64,000 nucleotides of DNA from Candidatus Contubernalis alkalaceticus (GTDB taxonomy: Bacteria > Bacillota > Dethiobacteria > SKNC01), in the NCBI RefSeq assembly GCF_022558445.1, contig NZ_CP054699.1:2930001-2994000 (forward strand), written 5' to 3'. A model generated the notes under the pieces. The model was given only the letters and a program-made list of their open reading frames with translations. It searched no databases and had not been told where the DNA came from. The translations under genes and the position numbers were made by a program. Positions 25,648-32,523 of this stretch are shown here, in pieces; the first letter of the stretch is position 1, and every line of letters starts with the position of its first letter.

Positions 25648-26216
25648 TGTTTTGTGATGATGGCCCTACGGAGAAAACCTGTGAAATTTTGGAACTTCTG
25701 GAGGGCTTGGAGGTCAAAGCAACATTTTTTGTCACCGGCAGGGAATTAGAACAGTATAAAGAGGAAGGGAAAAATATTGTATCAGCCGGTCATGAGTTGG
25801 GAAACCATTCTTATTCGCATAAACGAATGGTATTAAAAACGCCCTCATTTATACGAAAAGAAATTGAATTAACGAACCAGTTGATTAGAGAAGCAGGGTA
25901 TCAAGGGGAGATTCACTTCAGGCCACCTAATGGAAAAAAGTTAGTTATTTTACCTTATATTTAAAGACAAAAACAAATTAAAACCATAATGTGGGATATA
26001 GAGCCGGATTCATGGTCAGAAATTGCCTCCAGCTCACATAATATTATTAATCACGTTGTTGAAAATGTTAAGCCCGGATCAATTGTTCTTTTACATATCA
26101 TGTATGAAAGTAGGGTGGAATCGTTGAACGCCATTGAAGGAATTGTCAGTACGTTGAGGGCAGAGGGATATACGTTTAAAACGGTTTCTGAAATGTTAGA
26201 ATACCAGGGAAAATGA
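25648..26216 (+). pseudogene. NodB-type polysaccharide deacetylase, 5' truncated with in-frame TAA
   Basis: Begins abruptly at VFCDDGPTEKTCEILELLE (normally LTFDDGP) and continues KATFFVTGRELEQYKEEGKN, GHELGNHSYSHKRM (the metal-binding H(S/T)xxH motif) and FRPPNGKK. It stops at TAA 25962-25964 and goes on in the same frame as RQKQIKTIMWDIEPDSW and GSIVLLHIMYE to the usual end. The N-terminal signal region is absent; the upstream sequence is the SUMF1-like fragment. Such enzymes deacetylate peptidoglycan or chitin. Dead as it stands. Confidence 0.82.
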
Positions 26217-26316
26217 AATTAACGAGATTTTTAGTCAGCAGTTTATTATTTGCTGGGCTCAGCCTGGCCGATGCTTCATTGGAAAAAAGAATCCAGTCCG
26301 AAAGGAGAAAGGCCGG

Positions 26317-27045
26317 ATGCTAACTTCCGATTGTTATCTCAGAGAAGTAAGCTTAAAACGAGAACTTCTTAACTCCTATAATGACTATTCATTTTCCCTG
26401 CCTGCTGTTCAGCTGCTCAATCACCTGGAATTTCACCCGGCGGTTACTTTTATTATCGGTGAAAATGGAACCGGTAAGTCTACGCTCCTGGAGGCACTGG
26501 CGGCTGCGGTGGGCTTTAACCCTGAAGGGGGTTCCAAAAATTTTAACTTCAGCACCAGGGAAACCCATTCCAAACTGCACGATTATATAAAGATTGTTCG
26601 GGGTTTTAAACATATGAAGGATGGTTATTTCTTGCGGGCGGAGAGCTTTTATAATGTAGCCACAAGTATCGATGAATTAGAAATCACAGATTATTATGGG
26701 GATATTTCGTTACATGAGCAGTCCCATGGGGAAGGGTTTATGACCCTGTTTATTCAAAGATTTGGCGGGAAAGGGCTTTATATTCTGGATGAACCGGAAG
26801 CGGCATTATCACCATCGCGTCAAATGGCACTTGTGGCCCGAATCCATGAACTGGTTAAACAGGAGTCACAGTTTGTGATATCTACTCATTCTCCTATCAT
26901 CATGGCTTACCCTCACGCAAAGATATATCAACTTTCGGAAGAAGGTTATTCTGAGGTACATTACAAAGAAACAGAGCATTATAGAGTAACCCGGAACTTT
27001 CTAAAAGATACTGAAAGATTCTTGAAGTATTTATTAGAAGAGTAG
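26317..27045 (+). CDS. AAA/ABC-type predicted ATPase
   Basis: 242 residues. Walker A IIGENGTGKSTLLEALA (residues ~45-60), a signature-like stretch ISLHEQSHGEGF, Walker B GLYILDEPEAALSPSRQ and the switch SQFVISTHSPIIMAYP. This is the small soluble AAA_21-type ATPase (COG3910-like) with an N-terminal strand that replaces a membrane partner. No transporter or nuclease lies beside it, so its process is unknown. Start ATG behind AAAGGAGAAAGG. Confidence 0.85.
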   Translation: MLTSDCYLREVSLKRELLNSYNDYSFSLPAVQLLNHLEFHPAVTFIIGENGTGKSTLLEALAAAVGFNPEGGSKNFNFSTRETHSKLHDYIKIVRGFKHMKDGYFLRAESFYNVATSIDELEITDYYGDISLHEQSHGEGFMTLFIQRFGGKGLYILDEPEAALSPSRQMALVARIHELVKQESQFVISTHSPIIMAYPHAKIYQLSEEGYSEVHYKETEHYRVTRNFLKDTERFLKYLLEE

Positions 27046-27112
27046 GAAAATCATGAAGACAGCCTGGGACAAAATAACCGGCAGCGCCCGATTGAAAGCA
27101 TGGGCTAACCGA

Positions 27113-27180
27113 GATGCCCGGGAGTTTCCGGATCTTGCCCCTTGGCAATTTCCATAAACTCCCTTTCAGGGTCAGGGGAC
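27113..27180 (+). repeat. structured 3'-end repeat, copy D (plus strand)
   Basis: GATGCCCGGGAGTTTCCGG, then ATCTTGCCCCTTGGCAATTT and CCATAAACTCCC, then TCAGGGTCAGGGGAC. Outer arms GGGAGTTT (27120-27127) and AAACTCCC (27156-27163); inner arms TTGCC/GGCAA. It follows the plus-strand ATPase gene, so orientation tracks gene sense as in the minus-strand copies. Confidence 0.75.
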
Positions 27181-27196
27181 TCACAACTTTAAAGCA

Positions 27197-28543
27197 CTAA
27201 AGTATTTTCTCACTTTTTACGTTACCAAAAGGATTCCTTTTTAAAACTAAAAATCCAATACAAAGTGTGCTAATTTCAACAAATAAAATCGTCAGCCATA
27301 TACCTTTACTGCCAAATATCAGTGGAAGTAAAGCCAATCCTATAATGGTTGCAACTAAGCTTCTATATATCGTAACAACTGCGGAACGAACAGGATCATT
27401 AATAGCAGTGTAATAGGTACCAATATTAATATTGATACCGATGAAAATAAAAGCAATGGCATAGTAACTTAAAATTTCAGTAGCTATGTGAATGATTTCT
27501 CCCTCTTTTACGAATATCCCTGCTAGCTCATTACCAAATAATAACGAGGCTATACATAGCAAGATGCCTAAAATAAAGTTTACTTTTAAGGACAAGTTCC
27601 TAATAGTCTTTACCCTACTGTATTGTTCTGCTCCAAAATTATAACTAATAGCTACTTGACTACCTTCAGCAACACCATATCCTATTGAAACTACAATTCC
27701 AGCAAGTTGTAAAGCAATCGCATATGCCGCAACACCATCGCTACCAATACGTCTCATAATGATGTAATTAAACAATATCCCGGTTAATGATAGAGCAATG
27801 TTGCTTAAAAACTCAGACATACCATTAAAGAATATTTGTCCAATTTCATTTAGATGAAATTCTGGCTTTTTGATTCTCCAACTTGATCTAAATACTACGA
27901 ATCCAAGAAACATAAAAAAGGGTAATGCTTGTGAAGCACCCGTCGCTAAAGCAGCTCCTCGAATGCCCATACTAAATTTTGCAATAAACAAATAATCCAG
28001 CACTATATTTACTATCATACCACTTAACATAATTAAAACTACTGCAACTGGTTTCCCATCAAGCTTAAGGAAAAATCCAAAAACATAATTCAAAAGGAAT
28101 ATAGAAATAAAATAGCTAATATAAGTGGCGTATTCCACAGTTTGGGTAAGAACAACTCCCTGAGCACCAGTTAACCTAGCCAGCACAGGAACCATTATAT
28201 AAATAACTAAGGTTCCAATAAATCCTGCAACCAGCATCAAGCTTAATGTTACATTAAATAGATTATTGCTTTTTTTGAAGTTTTCAGCACCTTTTTCGAT
28301 TCCAGCAAGAGTTGTTCCTCCAACAGCAATCATTGCCCCTAAACCTATCATTAACATAATCAAAGGTGTCACTAATGTTATTGCTGCCAATCCGTCTGCT
28401 CCCACATATCTTCCCACAAATACAGAATCAATGAAAGCAGCTGTACTTTGTACAATCATCATAAGTATAGAAGGTATGGCATAAATCCAAAAGATTTTAT
28501 TAATATTTGTTTTTCCTAAATCTAATGTTTTATTTTCTTTCAA
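27197..28543 (-). CDS. MATE-family multidrug/sodium antiporter
   Basis: 448 residues from the TTG at 28543, chosen because GAGGTGA lies five bases upstream; an ATG at 28567 (8 codons earlier) has no ribosome site. Twelve helices in two six-helix halves; the first half starts INKIFWIYAIPSILMMIVQS then AAFIDSVFVGRYVGADGLAA, and the second GMSEFLSNIALSLTGI, both typical of the MepA-like branch. MATE proteins export cationic drugs using Na+ or H+. Divergent from a MerR regulator with a shared control region, so drug-inducible expression is likely. Confidence 0.9.
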   Translation of the reverse strand: MKENKTLDLGKTNINKIFWIYAIPSILMMIVQSTAAFIDSVFVGRYVGADGLAAITLVTPLIMLMIGLGAMIAVGGTTLAGIEKGAENFKKSNNLFNVTLSLMLVAGFIGTLVIYIMVPVLARLTGAQGVVLTQTVEYATYISYFISIFLLNYVFGFFLKLDGKPVAVVLIMLSGMIVNIVLDYLFIAKFSMGIRGAALATGASQALPFFMFLGFVVFRSSWRIKKPEFHLNEIGQIFFNGMSEFLSNIALSLTGILFNYIIMRRIGSDGVAAYAIALQLAGIVVSIGYGVAEGSQVAISYNFGAEQYSRVKTIRNLSLKVNFILGILLCIASLLFGNELAGIFVKEGEIIHIATEILSYYAIAFIFIGININIGTYYTAINDPVRSAVVTIYRSLVATIIGLALLPLIFGSKGIWLTILFVEISTLCIGFLVLKRNPFGNVKSEKIL

Positions 28544-28586
28544 TATTGTCACCTCTTCATTTTTCATCTTTTAATAACTACTCCAT

Positions 28587-28635
28587 TTGAATTAATCAAT
28601 TACAAATGCTATAATAAACCTTAAACTAAGTTTAA
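28587..28635 (+). promoter_or_regulatory. promoter and dyad between MATE and MerR genes
   Basis: On the plus strand TTGAAT (28587-28592), 17 bases, TATAAT (28610-28615). Just after it is the perfect odd-centred dyad TTAAACT-A-AGTTTAA (28621-28635). The dyad would lie at the MerR start point and upstream of the divergent MATE gene, as expected for a regulator that controls both. Confidence 0.65.
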
Positions 28636-28656
28636 TGTCAATAGGAGTGTTGTAAC

Positions 28657-29445
28657 TTGAGAAAATTTTTAACTATAGGCGAAGTTGCCACTCTTCTAAA
28701 CCTTACTACTTCACAGATCCGCTTTTATGAAAAAAAAGGGTTATTAATGCCTCGTATGATTGATGAAAATGGGTATAGGCTTTACTCTTACAAAGAACTT
28801 GATACCCTTGAAATCATTGTAACTTTTAGAAAGCTCAATCTTTCAATATCTGAAATCAAAGAGATCATACAACAAAAAAATGATTATAACTTTCTTGAAT
28901 TACTAGATAAAGCTGCTGAACAAATTGAAGAAAAAATGACGCAGCTTAGAAAAACCTTAATTACTGTTAATAAGCTAAGGAAAAGTTATAAAGACTTTAT
29001 AACAGATACTGAAAAAATTATTCATTATCCAAACCGCACCCTTTATATTATTGACAATGATATTACTATTGATAAAACCGAAAAAGAAGTTCATGACTTT
29101 ATCCAAAAATATGATTTAGATTATACGGATCATACACATTTGCTTTTCACTATTTTCACTGACTCTTTGAATATAAGTTGTCTATATAATTGCAAGGAGA
29201 ACAAACAATTATCTGGCATTTCCACCTACGAATTGGAGGAAGGCTACTACTTTTGTTTAAATATCGATATTGGTGATTATAGTGAAATGAAAAAAGCCTA
29301 TAAATTATTACTTCAGAAATGTAGAAATGCCGGATATGAACCAATTGGTGAATATATTGCTATAGAAGATTTGACTGCCTTGTCATTTTCTAAAACAAGA
29401 ATTTATTTAACTTTACAAACGAAGATCAAAAGCATTGATATATAA
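28657..29445 (+). CDS. MerR-family transcriptional regulator
   Basis: 262 residues from a TTG with GGAG upstream. The N-terminal winged helix is standard: FLTIGEVATLLNLTTSQIRF, YEKKGLLMPRMIDENGYRLY, then a long coiled coil (~75-120). Residues ~125-260 are an effector domain like those of BmrR/GyrI-type multidrug sensors. Divergent MATE exporter next door, so it is the likely regulator of that pump. The terminator at 29586 closes the gene. Confidence 0.88.
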   Translation: MRKFLTIGEVATLLNLTTSQIRFYEKKGLLMPRMIDENGYRLYSYKELDTLEIIVTFRKLNLSISEIKEIIQQKNDYNFLELLDKAAEQIEEKMTQLRKTLITVNKLRKSYKDFITDTEKIIHYPNRTLYIIDNDITIDKTEKEVHDFIQKYDLDYTDHTHLLFTIFTDSLNISCLYNCKENKQLSGISTYELEEGYYFCLNIDIGDYSEMKKAYKLLLQKCRNAGYEPIGEYIAIEDLTALSFSKTRIYLTLQTKIKSIDI

Positions 29446-29585
29446 TACCTAATGGCTATCACCTGCTCGCTGATTCTTGAGGATACGATTTACATAAAGA
29501 CTAAGACTTTACCTATGCTAAAAATACATGTAAGGAACTGATTTTCATTTTGTTAACAGATCCAGATACCTTTCTCATTTAAATA

Positions 29586-29637
29586 AAAAAAAGCCTATCA
29601 ACACCACACCTTTGAAGGCGACCTTGTAGGGCTTTTT
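29586..29637 (+). terminator. terminator downstream of the MerR gene
   Basis: AAAAAGCCTA ... TAGGGCTTTTT, arms with one bulged base, followed by T-rich sequence, ~140 bp after the MerR stop. Confidence 0.6.
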
Positions 29638-29845
29638 AGTTCTAGTATAAAGAGCAAAATAGGAAAAATAAACATATATTTCTTGCTTTTATCTCCATCA
29701 GTAATAATTTCTCTATTTTTATGATTTCTGAAATTATTTGTCTTAAATCATCATCAGTATATCTTTTTTCTCCTTATAATCCAGGGAATTATCGTAATTT
29801 TTTTGGTTTTTAAATTCTATAAAACTTTTGGTAGTATTATAGTTT

Positions 29846-29934
29846 TAAGAAGAATTAAAAATGAAACAGGAGCCAGCATCAGGCAACTTGAAAGAGTACA
29901 GGGTATTGGCAGGAACATCATACAAAAAGCTTGA
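29846..29934 (+). pseudogene. RAYT (REP-associated transposase) C-terminal remnant
   Basis: Plus strand: RIKNETGASIRQLERVQGIG then RNIIQKA and stop. GASIRQLxRxxGI is the C-terminal DNA-binding helix pair of REP-associated tyrosine transposases. No HUH or catalytic Tyr remains. A REP-type hairpin follows within ten bases, as expected for the 3' side of such a gene. The rest of the 29446-30080 gap has no gene. Confidence 0.65.
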
Positions 29935-29941
29935 AAGGGAC

Positions 29942-29968
29942 AAGTCAAACAAAACGTCCCCTTGACTT
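29942..29968. repeat. REP-like hairpin beside the RAYT remnant
   Basis: AAGTCAA (29942-29948) and TTGACTT (29962-29968) enclose ACAAAACGTCCCC, the reverse-complement version of the REP core. Confidence 0.6.
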
Positions 29969-30080
29969 TTTGACTTTTACTCCCTTGACTTATTTATCAG
30001 CAATAAAGCTTAAAAAATTTACTAGATGTGGTTTTTTTAATTTACTACTTCAGGCAATGGATGAAGAGAGATGGCTTTTT

Positions 30081-30515
30081 TTAAAAATTAACAATGGCAT
30101 AGTTGAGTAACAATACCGTTATAACCAGCCCCAGGGCTGTAGCAAGGGATAATATCAATTTATTAACCGCTATTTTTGATGGTTCCGGCAGGCTACCATT
30201 AGTATAAAGGAGATACAATAAACCGTTAAACAGAATAATGAGCCAAAAAACGGGGCGCACCTTATCATAGTCAACGACTGTCGCTGTCAGTGAAACAAAA
30301 GTGGCCAAAAGCCAGCCACCAATATGATAAAGTGAAAGCACCGTTGTCTTTTTTAGTGAGGGTAAAAAAGGAATTTTTCGTATTACATTATCACGGCTTT
30401 CTTGATCTTTATCACTGGAGCAGGATTTAATAATTTCCCCAGCAGAAAGGCGGAAGCTATCGTATGCCAGATTTTTCTCTTTTGCAGCGGCAATGTAATA
30501 AATCCCCCAGCACAA
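30081..30515 (-). CDS. membrane protein of the PadR cassette, unknown function
   Basis: 144 residues. A soluble part (KNLAYDSFRLSAGEIIKSCS) follows a short first helix, then three helices (~63-80, 88-106, 120-142). No family motif recognised. It starts 8 bases after the stop of the preceding membrane-protein gene, so it is the third gene of the PadR unit. The first Met lies at a plausible spot, but no strong ribosome site is visible and an upstream start is possible. Confidence 0.65.
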   Translation of the reverse strand: MCWGIYYIAAAKEKNLAYDSFRLSAGEIIKSCSSDKDQESRDNVIRKIPFLPSLKKTTVLSLYHIGGWLLATFVSLTATVVDYDKVRPVFWLIILFNGLLYLLYTNGSLPEPSKIAVNKLILSLATALGLVITVLLLNYAIVNF

Positions 30516-30523
30516 GGCAATGG

Positions 30524-31123
30524 TTAAAACAATATTGATTCTGAATAATAAGAGTCCGTCTCGATGGCCAGTAAACTGAGCAGTTCTATGATAGCCAACG
30601 GTAAAAGAAGCGCGAAAGGAGTCAGCCAGAGCTTATAAAATGAATATCCGCTTCGGCCAATGAGCAGGGTTATGACAATGGTGCCCAGGAAAGCCCCTAA
30701 AATAATAATTATGGGGACTAATGTAACGTCAAAGACCGGCATCGTCCTTTCCCCTGTATAATAATAATATAGATACAAAAAACCCAAACCGCTAACAAAA
30801 AGCGCTAAACTGAATAAAAATTGTTTGATAAAAAAATTCATCAAGGAAACGGGGTTCATTTTAAGTGCACTTTCACTGATAATTTCATCACAAAACTTTT
30901 TATAATCCTCGCCAATGACTGATTGGATTTCTTCTCCCCTGCTTTGGCTTTCCAAAAACAAATCCAAAATGTCCTGTGTAATTTCTTCAAGAAGTGAATG
31001 ATTCATTGTGCGAAAAACCAGGTAAATAAACACTGCACGATATGTTTTCAGATACTCACCCTGCAGCTTTTTCTCCAGTTCTTTCCTTTTGTTAACTTTA
31101 TCGAAATAACTATATACATTCAT
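30524..31123 (-). CDS. DUF1048/DUF1129-like membrane protein of the PadR cassette (copy 1)
   Basis: 199 residues. The N-terminal ~90 residues are helical and soluble, with a pattern shared with the protein at 36198: ILDLFLESQSRGEEIQSVIG, then EDYKKFCDEIISE. Four helices follow (~95-115, 130-155, 160-180). Start ATG behind GGGGAGG; it overlaps the PadR gene by 14 bp. Proteins of this type occur after PadR regulators in Firmicutes; function unknown, probably an envelope-stress or membrane-sensing role. Confidence 0.78.
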   Translation of the reverse strand: MNVYSYFDKVNKRKELEKKLQGEYLKTYRAVFIYLVFRTMNHSLLEEITQDILDLFLESQSRGEEIQSVIGEDYKKFCDEIISESALKMNPVSLMNFFIKQFLFSLALFVSGLGFLYLYYYYTGERTMPVFDVTLVPIIIILGAFLGTIVITLLIGRSGYSFYKLWLTPFALLLPLAIIELLSLLAIETDSYYSESILF

Positions 31124-31445
31124 TGTTAAGACCTCCCCATAACGCTTTCATACTTCTTACCAGGCTTAACCAAGATGTCTCAAAATTGGCCAGTTGCTCC
31201 TCACCGAGGCTGGTTAGATAATAATACTTTCTGTCCGGTCCCAGTGGGGATTCTTTTTTTTCAGACTTAATATATTGCTTTGTTTCAAGGCGAACCAGCA
31301 GCGGGTACAGGGAGCCCTCGGAAAAATCATTAAAACCGTACTGCATTAATATTTGATATATTTCATAACCATAGGTGCTTTTTTGCGAAATAATTTTTAG
31401 TATTGCACCTTCAATAACACCCTTTAACAATTGGGGTGATTTCAT
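31110..31445 (-). CDS. PadR-family regulator (copy 1)
   Basis: 111 residues from the ATG at 31445 (AGGTGG five bases upstream; an adjacent ATG at 31448 is also possible). Winged helix of the short PadR-s2 class: LLKGVIEGAILKIISQKSTY, GYEIYQILMQYGFNDFSEGS, LYPLLVRLETKQYIKSEKKE, SPLGPDRKYYYLTSLGEEQL. No C-terminal domain. First gene of a three-gene unit. Paralogous to the PadR at 36853, with the same gene order. Confidence 0.9.
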   Translation of the reverse strand: MKSPQLLKGVIEGAILKIISQKSTYGYEIYQILMQYGFNDFSEGSLYPLLVRLETKQYIKSEKKESPLGPDRKYYYLTSLGEEQLANFETSWLSLVRSMKALWGGLNNECI

Positions 31446-31460
31446 CATATCCACCTACCC

Positions 31461-31513
31461 TGTAATACACCCTAGCAACTACATTGTAATACAACCTAGG
31501 GTTGCAGTCAAGA
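31461..31513 (-). promoter_or_regulatory. candidate PadR operator (direct repeats)
   Basis: TGTAATACACCCTAG (31461-31475) and TGTAATACAACCTAG (31485-31499) are near-identical repeats spaced 24 bp apart, just upstream of padR copy 1. The second runs into CAACC-TAG-GGTTG, a small dyad. Confidence 0.55.
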
Positions 31514-31613
31514 CAAACCCACAAATAATCGTTAAACCACCTTTACCTGTTCTACCAAACAGATAAAGGTGGTTTATGTTTATACATAGCGGATGCTCTC
31601 CCGCAGAGAAAAC

Positions 31614-31882
31614 CTAATGATTATCGTGTGGAACCATGTACAGCTTATAGCCTACATACACACTTAAAGGGACAATAAAGATAATGGCAATACTAAACCC
31701 CATTAAAAGCTGATTTACTTGAGGCATGATGGAGAGGCTTTCTAGAAACTCTACTTTTCCGGTATTTGGGGATACTGGCATAACGCTTTTTAATGCAGAA
31801 AGCAAACCATAGGCGAGAAGAAAAAATCCTACATAAGCACCGTTCCTAGCTCTGTCGTTCCTTATAATGGAGACGGTGTTGA
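31614..31882 (-). pseudogene. C-terminal fragment of a membrane protein
   Basis: The minus strand reads NDRARNGAYVGFFLLAYGLL, SALKSVMPVSPNTGKVEFLE and LLMGFSIAIIFIVPLSVYVG before the stop: two helices and an outside loop. The frame opens with no start or ribosome site (a stop precedes at ~31885). I do not recognise the family. Probably the tail of a larger lost transporter subunit. Confidence 0.4.
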
Positions 31883-31883
31883 G

Positions 31884-31979
31884 CTATACATTAGTTTTTA
31901 GTAGTTGAATATTTTTCTCAGCATGACGACTGACCTCACGAAAGAATATGATTATATCCTCAATGGTAGGTTGGACCAT
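31884..31979 (-). CDS. very small ORF coupled to the gene at 31980
   Basis: 31 residues (MVQPTIEDIIIFFREVSRHA then EKNIQLLKTNV), with the ATG directly after the TAA of the preceding ORF. A helical, amphipathic peptide. It may be the broken continuation of the upstream gene; weak support. Confidence 0.25.
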   Translation of the reverse strand: MVQPTIEDIIIFFREVSRHAEKNIQLLKTNV

Positions 31980-32210
31980 TTATACCCCAGTTACATTGCG
32001 AAGCTTTTCTCTGATACATAAACCACTGAACTTGAAAGCCGTTTCCTTTACCCCAATCAGTTCTACTCTGAGAGCGTCGGTCATAACTTCTTTATCAATC
32101 TGAACCAAGGCATATCTGTCCAGAATGTCATCCTTGCCCTGCGATAAAATGATTTTCCCGTCATCAATCGACGCAGGGTGATTTATCGGCCAGCATTCCT
32201 TATGCTTCAT
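31980..32210 (-). CDS. small hypothetical protein
   Basis: 76 residues (MKHKECWPINHPASIDDGKI..., ending CIREKLRNVTGV). The middle alternates strands (GKIILSQGKDDILDRYALVQ, ALRVELIGVKETAFKF), so a small beta-rich fold is likely. No family recognised. It lies among gene fragments and may itself be partial; the adjoining 31-codon ORF starts right at its stop. Confidence 0.4.
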   Translation of the reverse strand: MKHKECWPINHPASIDDGKIILSQGKDDILDRYALVQIDKEVMTDALRVELIGVKETAFKFSGLCIREKLRNVTGV

Positions 32211-32451
32211 TTAATTATCATAGCGAAACCAGGAATGTGGCTTGAATGCATAAAAACTTTTGACTCTCAAGCAATTTATAATTACTTATCTCAGCCAAGC
32301 TTTACCACGGCTAAACCATATTTCTGGTCAAATTCTGTAAGCATTTCAGCTATCTGATCTATGTCATATCTGCCTGTGCTGACCATTTTCTGTTAACATG
32401 TTATCGAATTACACCAGCAATCAAAAATGCGCCAAGAAGAGAACGTCTGCT

Positions 32452-32517
32452 GTCCCCTGAGCCTGAGAGGGAGATTCTGTTAATTGCCAGGGGCAAGAAC
32501 CGAAATCTCCCGGGCAA
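32452..32517 (-). repeat. structured 3'-end repeat, copy E
   Basis: Minus strand: ATTGCCCGGGAGATTTCGG, TTCTTGCCCCTGGCAATT, AACAGAATCTCCCTCTCAGG, then CTCAGGGGACA. Outer arms GGGAGATT/AATCTCCC pair at 32469-32476 and 32504-32511; inner TTGCC/GGCAA at 32484-32488 and 32492-32496. It ends 7 bp from the stop of the RND gene. Confidence 0.8.
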
Positions 32518-32523
32518 TACTTC

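Noticed and set aside
21557-26216. Genetic-code recoding of TAA or TAG
   Set aside because: Intact core genes in the window end normally in TAA, and no suppressor tRNA or pyrrolysine genes are seen; nonsense mutation is simpler.
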